From positions 1-55,241 of the forward strand of contig NZ_JAPEPC010000004.1 of assembly GCF_026340465.1 (NCBI RefSeq): a stretch of 55,241 nucleotides of DNA, in the 5' to 3' direction. The translations under genes and the position numbers were made by a program. Shown here piece after piece: positions 37,985-45,787 of this stretch; position 1 is the first letter of the stretch, and each line of letters begins with the position of its first letter. Below the pieces are notes generated by a model. That model was not told where the DNA came from. It did not search any database and saw only the letters and a list, made by a program, of their open reading frames with translations. Origin of the DNA: Streptomyces sp. NBC_01306. GTDB lineage: Bacteria > Actinomycetota > Actinomycetes > Streptomycetales > Streptomycetaceae.

Positions 37985-38743
37985 ATGCCAGGGCAACCGA
38001 GGGCCGACAACCGGCCGCCGTACGCGCGCATCGCGGGTCACTACCGCGACCTCATTAGTTCCGGGGAGCTCGCGCCGGGCGACCTGCTGCCCAGCATCCG
38101 GGCCCTGGCAGATCAGTGGAACGTCAGCACTGCAACGGCCGACCGCGCCATGAAGCTGCTGCGCGACGAAAAGCTGGTCAACGGCATCCCTGGCGTCGGC
38201 ACCGAAGTCATGGCACGGCCCGTGTCGCTCGCCTCGGGGTCCGAACGTCACGACCGCAGCAGCAAGACGAAATCGTCGTGGGGCGTGGGGGAGAAGTCCT
38301 CCGGCCACACCGCTGGCACGGTGCCGGCCCCCGAGGACGTCGCGCATGTGCTCGGCATCGACCCTGGTGACGACGTGATTCGCCGGAGCCGCGTCTACCG
38401 GGACGCTCACGGGATCGTCTCCCACTCAACGTCCTGGATCCCGGCGGAGTTCGCCCAGGTGCTGCCCGAGCTCGCACGCAGCGAGCGCCTCAAGGGCGGG
38501 CTGTCGCTGGACCTCATCGCCGAAGCCACCGGGCGCCAGGTCGAGCAGCGCATAGATGAGGAGACCGCTCGCATCGCCACGAAGGAGGACCTGGAGCTCC
38601 TGGAGCTGGACGCCGAAACCGTCGCAGCAATCCTGGTGCTGACCGCCAGGTTCCTGGACGTCGACGGCCAACTCCTCGAGTACGGCGTAGACCTGGGTGC
38701 TCCTGGCCGCACGCGGCGCACCACGTCCGAGGTGCTGCGATGA
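37985..38743 (+). CDS. GntR-family repressor (transfer control, KorSA/TraR type; 252 aa)
   Basis: ATG 37985 follows AAGGAGGCGAGG. The N-terminal winged helix (YARIAGHYRDLISSGELAPGD, LLPSIRALADQWNVSTATADR, GIPGVGTEV) is a GntR domain; the C-terminal 150 residues match a UTRA-like effector domain (VIRRSRVYRDAHGIVSHSTSWIP, RQVEQRIDEETARIATKEDLE). On Streptomyces plasmids this type (KorA, KorSA, TraR) represses the transfer genes that would otherwise be lethal to the host. Direct repeats upstream support self-repression. The kinase gene downstream overlaps by four bases. Confidence 0.88.
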   Translation: MPGQPRADNRPPYARIAGHYRDLISSGELAPGDLLPSIRALADQWNVSTATADRAMKLLRDEKLVNGIPGVGTEVMARPVSLASGSERHDRSSKTKSSWGVGEKSSGHTAGTVPAPEDVAHVLGIDPGDDVIRRSRVYRDAHGIVSHSTSWIPAEFAQVLPELARSERLKGGLSLDLIAEATGRQVEQRIDEETARIATKEDLELLELDAETVAAILVLTARFLDVDGQLLEYGVDLGAPGRTRRTTSEVLR

Positions 38744-39450
38744 ACGCCGGCGAGGCCGTCCTCCTGGACGACACCCTCGTCAACTGCCTCGAAGCGCGCC
38801 TCGGTGAACTCCTTCGAGCCGAGCGCGCCGACACCCTCACCCTGGAAGGACGATTCGAGATCAGCCGCATCTCCGCAGCCTTGTCCGGCCGGCCGGGACC
38901 TGCGCCCCGCGCAATCCTCATGACCGGCCTGCAGGGCGCTGGCAAAACGACCCTCGCCCGCGCCCTGGAGGAGGCCGGCTTCCGGCGTCTGTGCCCTGAC
39001 GAGGAGATGTTCCGCCGCTACGGACACTACGGTCGCGACTTCCCCCGCGGCGAGTTCCGTGTCCGAGAGGCGCCCGTCCTCAAGGACATCGCCCTGGAGG
39101 TACAGCAGCTCCTGGCGGCCGGACACGAGGTCGTAGTCGACCACGGGTTCTGGACGCGGGAAGAGCGTGCCTTGTGGGCGGCGACCGTCATGGAAGCCGG
39201 CGGCGAGCCCGTGCTGATCTACCTGCCTGCACCGCACGAGGTGCGCTGGGACAGGATCCAGAAGCGCAACGCGAAGTCTCTGGTCGACCCGAACAGCATC
39301 GCGTTCAGCGAGGAAGACCTGCTTCGACACGCGAACCGCTTCGAGGCGCCCACCGATGACGAACCGCACATCGTCTACGCCGGAGACCCGAGCGCCACGT
39401 TGGCGGCAGTGGACCGTGCTCTGCCTCGTCCCGACGGCGGCCGCCATTGA
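38740..39450 (+). CDS. P-loop kinase/zeta-like protein coupled to GntR (236 aa)
   Basis: ATG 38740 overlaps the GntR stop (ATGA). Walker A is GLQGAGKT (63-70), followed by GFRRLCPDEEMFRR, EVVVDHGFWTREERALW (nucleotide-kinase NMP region) and LPAPHEVRWDRIQKRN (lid). This is the zeta-toxin/AAA_33 layout. Zeta toxins phosphorylate peptidoglycan precursors; other members of this superfamily act on antibiotics or nucleic acids. The upstream regulator could serve as its control, but a dedicated epsilon antitoxin is not visible. Confidence 0.8.
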   Translation: MNAGEAVLLDDTLVNCLEARLGELLRAERADTLTLEGRFEISRISAALSGRPGPAPRAILMTGLQGAGKTTLARALEEAGFRRLCPDEEMFRRYGHYGRDFPRGEFRVREAPVLKDIALEVQQLLAAGHEVVVDHGFWTREERALWAATVMEAGGEPVLIYLPAPHEVRWDRIQKRNAKSLVDPNSIAFSEEDLLRHANRFEAPTDDEPHIVYAGDPSATLAAVDRALPRPDGGRH

Positions 39451-39678
39451 GTACCTCCCAGTCACCTCACGGAGCGCTTCCGTTACATGACGGTGCTCAA
39501 AGGCAGGCGCTGCGCCTAGTGACGAGTGCTGGTGACATCTGGAATGTCACCGCCACTTGTCACCTCCGCGCGATCAAGGCGCCGTGCGATGCTCGGCCGC
39601 GGAAGGGCCGGCCTCCGCTCGGGCATCACCCTGTCGGGCAGGTTGCGCCGCTGGACCGTACGGGGAAGGGGAACGGCG
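39451..39678. promoter_or_regulatory. Operator region of the XRE-TPR gene
   Basis: A perfect inverted repeat GGTGACAT-CTGGA-ATGTCACC (39531-39551), with further GTCACC/GTGAC half sites at 39469, 39519 and 39559, lies about 130 bp before the XRE-TPR gene. Probable binding sites for that regulator or a host factor. Confidence 0.65.
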
Positions 39679-40908
39679 ATGGATGAGCGTCCCGACTGGG
39701 CACGCCGGATGGTTGAGGAGCGCGCGGCGCGCGACTGGTCGCAGGTCGACGCGGTCCGCGCACTGATGGCCCGCCTCCCTGACGACCAGGTCGTGAGCGA
39801 GCAGGACCTGCTCCGGCAGTGGAAGCGCTGGGAGGCAGGCGACGCCCAGCCCGTGAAGTACAGGTCCGTCATCGCTCAGACCTTCGGCACGACCACCGGC
39901 GCGTTCTTCCCCGAGAAGTCCCGCCGGGACGGACGCTCGGAAATCTTGCAGGTCAGCGGTATGGACACCGTCGACATCATCGCCCGGCTGCGCGCCTCGG
40001 ATGTGGACGTCGCGACGCTGGACGCGCTGCGGATCACGGCGGACCGGCTGTGCTGCGAGTACGCGTACCTGCCCGCCGACCAACTGCTCCTGGAGGGCAA
40101 GGCGTGGCTCGCCCGCGTCGTCGGCCTCCAACACCAGCGGGTCAGCCTGGCGCAGCACCGCGAGATCATCGCGCTCGCCGGGAAGCTGTCGCTCCTGGTG
40201 GGCTGTGTCGAGTACGACTCCGGTCGGCCCCGCGACGCGGAGGCCACCCGGCAGGCCGCGCTGATGCTCGGTCAGGAGGCCGGGGAACTGAGCGTGCAGG
40301 GCTGGGCGCACGAGATGAGGGCCTGGTTCGCGCTGACCCGGGGCGACTACCGCGGCGTCATCGCGGCCGCGGAGGCCGGCATCGCCGTGGCGCCGACCGA
40401 GAGCGTCGCCGCGCAGCTGTACGCGCAGAAAGCCAAGGCGTGGGCGCGGCTGGGCGACCGGTCGCAGACCGAAGTCGCGCTGGACAAGGGACGCCAGATC
40501 CTCGAACTCCAGCCGTACCCCGAGAACATCGAGAACCATTTCGTGGTCGACCCCGCGAAATACGACTTCTACCGCATGGACGCGCTTAGGAAGTCGGGCG
40601 AGAACCGGCTCGCGGAGCAGCTGGCCAATGAGGTCATCCGGGCGGGTACGGATTTCGACGGGACGGAACGGTCACCCATGCGGATCGCGGAGGCCCGCGT
40701 CACGCTCGGCGTGGTCGCCGCGCGCGAGGGGGACCTGGACACCGCGCTCGCTTACGGGGAGCGGGCCCTGACCGGGGAGCGGAAGTCGTTGCCGTCGCTC
40801 GCGATGGTGGCCGCCGACCTCGGGCAGGCCCTCCAGACGCACTACGGACACGCCTCCGAGGCGCAGGAGTTCGTCACCCATCTTCGCGAACTGCGGGGTG
40901 GCCAATGA
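39679..40908 (+). CDS. XRE-type regulator with TPR-like C-terminal domain (409 aa)
   Basis: ATG 39679 follows GGGGAAGGGGAA. The N-terminal 65 residues (WARRMVEERAARDWSQVDAV, LLRQWKRWEAGDAQPVKYRS) form an atypical helix-turn-helix like those of Streptomyces TPR regulators. The remaining 330 residues are paired helices of TPR type (AGELSVQGWAHEMRAWFALTRGD, LYAQKAKAWARLGDRSQTEV, LGVVAAREGDLDTALAYGERAL). Proteins of this design respond to peptides or small molecules. Operator-like repeats lie directly upstream. It may control the replication region downstream. Confidence 0.85.
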   Translation: MDERPDWARRMVEERAARDWSQVDAVRALMARLPDDQVVSEQDLLRQWKRWEAGDAQPVKYRSVIAQTFGTTTGAFFPEKSRRDGRSEILQVSGMDTVDIIARLRASDVDVATLDALRITADRLCCEYAYLPADQLLLEGKAWLARVVGLQHQRVSLAQHREIIALAGKLSLLVGCVEYDSGRPRDAEATRQAALMLGQEAGELSVQGWAHEMRAWFALTRGDYRGVIAAAEAGIAVAPTESVAAQLYAQKAKAWARLGDRSQTEVALDKGRQILELQPYPENIENHFVVDPAKYDFYRMDALRKSGENRLAEQLANEVIRAGTDFDGTERSPMRIAEARVTLGVVAAREGDLDTALAYGERALTGERKSLPSLAMVAADLGQALQTHYGHASEAQEFVTHLRELRGGQ

Positions 40909-42113
40909 GCTTCCCGTTCGGCGGGCAACTTTCCGATTACGTACCGCGTCGCGGTCTCGGCATTCCGGGCCTCTCGGACTCTGCACGAATTCGCCCCGCA
41001 AATATGTCGGGTCGTGCAGTTAGGCTGTGCCCAGCAGTGATCCAAAACGACGAGCACCCCGCGACCGGGCCTGGTCTACGGGGTGGCTCGAACGGGGCAA
41101 CGCTCCGTTGGCGACGCACCTGGAATGGAGGTGATCGCGGGATGAAGGCTACCCGCACGCGCGGAACTACACGCGCCGCTACGCCGTTGATCTTCTGCGA
41201 TCACGCCATCCGGACCGTGTCCGCGCATGCTGACGCCAGCCACCGGATTCAGGGGGTTGGGATGACCTAGCCGGCCATCGGCCGCGCGCGCCAACAGAGG
41301 TGGACTCGCCATCCCCTTCGGCCCCGCGCGGCCCGTCTACCGCCTGGAACTCCAGAGCGGTCCGCTCAGATCTCGGTCCTACCCGACTCTGAGCCGCGGC
41401 TTATCAAGCCGCTGCATTCCCACCGGCCCCTCATCAGGGCCGCCATTGCAACACCCGCGGGCCCCGGCCAAGGGGCTTCGCGGTCGCAGTACCGAAGTAC
41501 CGCTTCACCGTTCCGAGGCCCGGCCAAGGGCTTTCGGAACACCAGCACCAAGTCCGTCGACAGAACAGGAGATCCGCCTCTGGCCTTCGTACCGCCACCC
41601 ACCACATGAGCCGTTGCGGTCGCGCCCCGATCAGGGGGCCCGTCTGCGTTGATCCATATGAAGGCTGGTATCGCCATAGTGCACGAGCACCGCAGGTCTT
41701 GTCAGGTCGACCACGACCAGGCCAGTACCCCCTCTGGGGTGATTGCCGCAGGTTGTGGTGTCCCCTCTGACGGGATTGTGACGTACATCACACCCCTCGA
41801 CTGTCACACGGATGCCGCCGGGTCGGCGGTCCGCCCGGCCTCGGGAGTCCCGGAAACGAGGTCGGCCGCCGCGCTGATCCACCCCGCCCGGGACGTCATC
41901 CACAACTTCGTCGACGACGTCCTCGAGGGGGCCGTCCCGTGTGGCGGGACGGGTTCGAAGGTTGTTGCCCGCCGTGCGGGAGCGATGGGGGTGATCGGGG
42001 CTCACCGGACTCTGTCCACAGGGCTCCCGTTGCAGGCTCGGCGGGTGGATCACGAAACAGCAGTTCCGGCGGCTCCGGGCGGGGGTGTCCGCTTTGGCGC
42101 ATACACCAGCCTG
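40909..42113. other. Non-coding region upstream of the Rep candidate (origin candidate)
   Basis: About 1.2 kb without a convincing gene (low third-position GC in all frames). It holds a near repeat CCCGGCCAAGGGGCTTCG (41466) and CCCGGCCAAGGGCTTTCG (41522), hairpin ACCCC-CTCT-GGGGT near 41727, TGTGA-N6-TCACA (41777-41792) and the exact 20-mer with a near DnaA box (42005-42024), also found at 9329. An origin with host-factor sites is a sensible reading, but the iterons of a classic origin are not obvious. Confidence 0.5.
41777..41792. promoter_or_regulatory. CRP-like palindrome
   Basis: TGTGA-CGTACA-TCACA fits the CRP/FNR-family consensus exactly. It lies about 320 bp upstream of the leader peptide and 385 bp upstream of rep. 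Confidence 0.5.
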
Positions 42114-42179
42114 ATGACGACACAGACGACCTCGGTCCTCGCGATGACCGCCGCTCCGGTCGTGGCGGTGGGCCGATGA
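42114..42179 (+). CDS. Leader peptide coupled to the Rep candidate (21 aa)
   Basis: ATG 42114 encodes MTTQTTSVLAMTAAPVVAVG plus R and stops in ATGA at the rep start codon. No ribosome site of its own is clear. It could couple and limit Rep synthesis. Real translation is not proven. Confidence 0.4.
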   Translation: MTTQTTSVLAMTAAPVVAVGR

Positions 42180-44356
42180 GCGCCGTGGCGGCGTCGGCCG
42201 CCGTGCTCCCGCGTCCTCGTACGCACTTCGCCGGCGGGGCCTCGCGCCGTCGGCTGCGGTCGGTCCCGGCGCAGGCCGGTCCGGTCGCGCGGCTGGAGCT
42301 GGGCAACCCGCTCCAGCTGACGAAGACGATGCGGGCCCGGCTGCTCGCCGCGGTGCGCGCGCTGGTGACGTCCCCGGCGCTGGCCGGTACGTCCGACGGC
42401 ACGCGGCTCGCGTCGGTCGTGCTGACCGCGAAGGCGGATGCGCGCAAGGACTTCGAGACGTCGATCTGGGCGGAGGAGCTCGGCCGGTGGCTGGGGGTCT
42501 CCCAGTCGACGGTCGCGCACACCGTGCTGCCCGAGCTGCGCGGCGCGGGGTTCCTCGGCTCGAACGTCGCGACGAACGCCATCGGGTGGGCGACGGGCCT
42601 GGAGTGCTGGGTGATCCCGATGTACCGGGCGCAGCAGGCCGGCGACCGGCGGCACGCCCTGGCGCTGTCCCGCTCGGAGCTGGCGGTGCTGCTGAGCCTG
42701 ATCACCGTGCTGTTCGGTCCGGGGTGGGAGCCGAAGGACAAGCCGCCGATCCCGGCCGGGCTGCTCGCCGGTCGTACGGGCCGGGGTGCTGCGACGGACC
42801 GGCTCGGGCTGCTGCTGATGGTGCTGACGACGGGTTCGGCGGGCTGGCTGCAGCTGTGCCCGGGGTCGGTCGACACCGAGCGTGGGCGTCCGGCTGCGAC
42901 GGTCGCGCGGCTGCTGGGCTGCACGGCGGCGGCCGGGGCGAAGGTGCTGGGGCGCCTCCAGGAGTACGGCGTCGCGGACGTGGTGCGCAAGGAGACCGGC
43001 TCGGGCCTGAACGCGCAGTCGCGGGTGCGTCTGGTGCCGGTCGCCAAGGCCCACGGTGTGGCCGTGCGGGAGGCCCGCCGGGGCGCGAAGTCCGTGTTTT
43101 CAGACCTCGCCGGTACTGCATCCGGAGATCTTGAGTCCGGCGAGACGGGCGGGACCCTTGTGGTTACTGGGATCGAGGGTGCCGGGCAGGACGGGATCGG
43201 CGGATCGGCAGACCTCGCCGCTACTGCACAGCACCACGCTCTCCACGCTTCTGGGGTTACTCCTGGTGGGTCTCTCGCGCTCTCTGGTGGCTTTTCCGGC
43301 GAAGGCCGTGGTGGGAACCACGGTCTGCCGGACCGCGCGTGCGTGCGCGAGGACGGCGGCCCGCTCCGCGGGGAACAGCAGGAGAAGTCCCCGGTCGTCG
43401 AAGGCGTGAAGGGCAGCGCCGGGCCGGTGGCCGGTGCTCCGGTGCGGGTCGTGGACGGTGCGGGCCAGGGCAGGCAGCAGCGGGGGAGGGTGCCTCTGCC
43501 GCCGGAGGATCTGCGGGCCGTCCTGGCTCCGGTCGACCTGGTGTGGGCGCGCCTGGAGCGTCCGGCCGCCCGGAAGCTGGTGGAGGCCGCGGCCCGTGGC
43601 GAGCTGGCCCGGGTGGTCGGGTTCGCCGGGCGTACGGACGCTCCGCAGGTCCTCGCCGACCGGGTCGCCCGGCGCCTGGAGGACCAGATGCGGCTGTACG
43701 GGCCGATCAAGGACCCGGTGGGCTGGCTGATCGGCCTGGCCCTGCCCCAGCGTCAGCGGTGCGGCGACGTCCGGTGCGACGACCGGGTGCTGCTCGACTC
43801 CGGGCAGGACTGCCCGCGCTGCGAGGAGAAGCAGGCCGACCGCCGCGACCAGCGCCGTGCGGTCGCGGCCGCCGTCGACGCGGCGATGCCGCACGCCTCC
43901 GAGACCGAGCGCCGTGCGGCGACCGAGCAGCAGCTGCACCAGGACGTCACCGCCCAGGCGTGGATCCGCGAGCACCGGTGGGCACAGGTCCGCGAGCAGC
44001 AGGCCGCCGCAGCTCAGGCCCGTGCCGAAGCCGCGGCCGCGCAGCCGGCCGTCGACGTCCCGGCCGCGCCGATGGCGCCGGTTGTGCTGCCCGCGCCGCG
44101 TCCGCTCGCCGCGCCCGACCCGGTCGACGGCGACGACCAGGAGCAGGAGCTCGTCCTCGAGGACCTGACCCGTGAGCAGGTCCGGGCCTGGCGGGTGCGG
44201 GGGTTGAAGGACCACAGCGTGGTCCTGGACCACATCGACCAGTACGGCGAACCGTCGGCCCGGCGTCTGTTCAGCAACCAGGTGGTCGACCAGGCGCAGC
44301 ACCACTCCCGGCTCGGGCACCTGGACCTCGGCTACGCGACCTGGGGGCAGGCATGA
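42176..44356 (+). CDS. Putative replication initiator (winged-helix/zinc protein, 726 aa)
   Basis: ATG 42176 overlaps the leader stop. Near residues 90-125 it has a winged-helix motif (WAEELGRWLGVSQSTVAHTV, LPELRGAGFLGSN). Residues about 150-290 form a second helical DNA-binding part (LSRSELAVLLSLITVLFG, VARLLGCTAAAGAKVLGRLQEYGVADVV). A zinc finger CGDVRCDDRVLLDSGQDCPRC lies near 527-550, with a helical Ala/Gln-rich C-terminus and DLTREQVRAWRVRGLKDHSVVLDHIDQ. A Gly/Ser-rich linker lies at 320-425. It is coupled to a DciA-like gene and lies next to the origin-like region, so I read it as Rep. No helicase or primase motif is present. Confidence 0.65.
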   Translation: MSAVAASAAVLPRPRTHFAGGASRRRLRSVPAQAGPVARLELGNPLQLTKTMRARLLAAVRALVTSPALAGTSDGTRLASVVLTAKADARKDFETSIWAEELGRWLGVSQSTVAHTVLPELRGAGFLGSNVATNAIGWATGLECWVIPMYRAQQAGDRRHALALSRSELAVLLSLITVLFGPGWEPKDKPPIPAGLLAGRTGRGAATDRLGLLLMVLTTGSAGWLQLCPGSVDTERGRPAATVARLLGCTAAAGAKVLGRLQEYGVADVVRKETGSGLNAQSRVRLVPVAKAHGVAVREARRGAKSVFSDLAGTASGDLESGETGGTLVVTGIEGAGQDGIGGSADLAATAQHHALHASGVTPGGSLALSGGFSGEGRGGNHGLPDRACVREDGGPLRGEQQEKSPVVEGVKGSAGPVAGAPVRVVDGAGQGRQQRGRVPLPPEDLRAVLAPVDLVWARLERPAARKLVEAAARGELARVVGFAGRTDAPQVLADRVARRLEDQMRLYGPIKDPVGWLIGLALPQRQRCGDVRCDDRVLLDSGQDCPRCEEKQADRRDQRRAVAAAVDAAMPHASETERRAATEQQLHQDVTAQAWIREHRWAQVREQQAAAAQARAEAAAAQPAVDVPAAPMAPVVLPAPRPLAAPDPVDGDDQEQELVLEDLTREQVRAWRVRGLKDHSVVLDHIDQYGEPSARRLFSNQVVDQAQHHSRLGHLDLGYATWGQA

Positions 44357-45186
44357 GCGAGGGCGAGGTGTCCGGGGTCGACCTGGCCCGGGTCGCGCTG
44401 CGGGCCGCGATGGAGCAGGCCCGGAAGAACGGCGCCGGCCAGAAGGCGAAGAAGAAACCGCGGGCCGTTACGTCGGTGCGGCGCGACGGGCGTGAGCCGT
44501 TGGGCCTGGGCGCGGCGATCGGTGCGCTGGTCACCGAGCGGGCGTGGGAGCTCCCGGCCGCCGGCGCGACGCTGCGGGAGCGGTGGGCGGCCATCGCCCC
44601 CGAGCTCGCCGGGCACGTCGCCGCCGTGGCGTACGACCCGGACTCCGGACAGCTCACGGTGTGCCCGGAGTCGTCGGCGTGGGCGACGAAGGCCCGCCTG
44701 GAGCAGACCCGCGTCATCGCGGCCGCCAACAAGGCGGCGGGCCGCACCGTCGTACGTGCCCTGCGGGTCCTGGCGCCCGGTGCCGTCCCCGCGCCCGGTC
44801 CGGCCGACGTCGCTCCGGCAGATCCGGCCCCGGTCGCACCAGCCGGTCCGGCGAAGTCCAGGGAGACGGCGTGTGAGGGCTATCGCCGCGCGCTCGCCGC
44901 GCACCAGGAGGTCGCCGTGCCGTCCCGCGTGGACCCGGGGATCGCGGAGGCGGTGGAGCGGCAGAACCGGGCGATGCGCGAGCTGTCCCGCAGGGCGTTC
45001 CCTGAGACCGACGTCGTTCCGGACGATGCGCCGGCCCCGATCACGGCGGCTCGTGCCCAGCGACGTCACCAGGCCGACGTCTCCCACGCTGCGGCTCTGC
45101 GTCGGGCACGAGCGGAGCGCGCGGCGAGGGAGGCCGGGACCGCGGCCGTGCTGCCGCAGCCGGCTCGGCTCCAGGAGTCGGCGTGA
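44353..45186 (+). CDS. DciA-like (DUF721) replication protein (277 aa)
   Basis: ATG 44353 overlaps the Rep stop (ATGA). Residues about 50-145 (GLGAAIGALVTERAWEL, LRERWAAIAPELAGHVAAVAY, LTVCPESSAWATKARLEQTRV) are the DUF721 domain of DciA, the ancestral loader of the replicative helicase DnaB. The N-terminus is very basic (RKNGAGQKAKKKPR). The C-terminus is disordered and ends in charged helices. As part of an operon with Rep it should recruit host DnaB to the plasmid origin. Confidence 0.85.
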   Translation: MSEGEVSGVDLARVALRAAMEQARKNGAGQKAKKKPRAVTSVRRDGREPLGLGAAIGALVTERAWELPAAGATLRERWAAIAPELAGHVAAVAYDPDSGQLTVCPESSAWATKARLEQTRVIAAANKAAGRTVVRALRVLAPGAVPAPGPADVAPADPAPVAPAGPAKSRETACEGYRRALAAHQEVAVPSRVDPGIAEAVERQNRAMRELSRRAFPETDVVPDDAPAPITAARAQRRHQADVSHAAALRRARAERAAREAGTAAVLPQPARLQESA

Positions 45187-45241
45187 ACGGAATTGACTGG
45201 ATCTCCTCCCTGCTCTGCTGGTCAAGGGTCACCATCGTCGA

Positions 45242-45637
45242 ATGGACACTCAACCGGCCCGCTACTACGCCTACTTCACCGACGCCGACGCAGCTGAGGG
45301 CGAAGACGACGAACTGGAGGTGCTGGTCGAATCCTGGGACGCGGACGGCAGGGCCCTCATCCTGGACCAGGCGGAAGGCCGCCTCGTGGTCGCCAAGGAC
45401 CGGCCGGGCTTCCTTCGGGTGGAGCGATACAACCAGCCACAGGTCCGCGGCGTACTGCCGGGCGGGAACTGGAGGCTACGGGCGAAGGAGGGGCCGTCGT
45501 CCCACAGCCGCGTCGGCTCCCCGGTCATCGCGTTCCTCGTCTACGACGGGTACGTCCGGCCCGTCACGAACCTTCCCTCCCCCAACGGGAGGTGGACGAC
45601 CACGTCGGCGCGGTACGACCTCTTCCAGTCGGACTGA
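45242..45637 (+). CDS. Hypothetical protein (131 aa)
   Basis: ATG 45242 has a weak ribosome site. The protein is acidic and beta-rich: AEGEDDELEVLVESWDADGRALIL, RLVVAKDRPGFLRVERYNQPQV, VIAFLVYDGYVRPVTNLPSPNG. No family recognised. It is the third plus-strand gene after dciA-like, before the terminator at 45656. Confidence 0.6.
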   Translation: MDTQPARYYAYFTDADAAEGEDDELEVLVESWDADGRALILDQAEGRLVVAKDRPGFLRVERYNQPQVRGVLPGGNWRLRAKEGPSSHSRVGSPVIAFLVYDGYVRPVTNLPSPNGRWTTTSARYDLFQSD

Positions 45638-45655
45638 CCAGCCTTCCAACCTGAC

Positions 45656-45686
45656 CGCGGCGCCCTTGCTCAGCAGGGGCGCCGCG
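45656..45686. terminator. Terminator upstream of tap
   Basis: CGCGGCGCCC and GGGCGCCGCG form a 10-bp stem around TTGCTCAGCAG, in the gap before the tap promoter. Confidence 0.75.
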
Positions 45687-45713
45687 CGTCGTTTCCACCC
45701 TCCAAACGCACTC

Positions 45714-45768
45714 CGTACGGTATTCGTACGGTGAAAGTACGCGATCCTTACGGTTCATGGGGTAGAGT
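45714..45768 (+). promoter_or_regulatory. tap promoter/operator
   Basis: CGTACGGT occurs at 45714 and 45725, with TTACGGTT at 45748, upstream of -10-like TAGAGT (45763-45768). The repeats could be autoregulatory sites for Tap, which has an XRE-type domain. Confidence 0.55.
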
Positions 45769-45787
45769 GTGGGTCAGGAGGTGTTCC

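Noticed and set aside
40905..41270. 121-aa ORF overlapping the XRE-TPR stop (ATGA)
   Set aside because: The overlap is suggestive but codon use is far from the neighbours (many A/T third positions), so I treat it as non-coding.
41649..42179. 176-aa ORF ahead of the Rep candidate
   Set aside because: Low third-position GC and no ribosome site; only its last 21 codons, from ATG 42114, are kept as a possible leader peptide.
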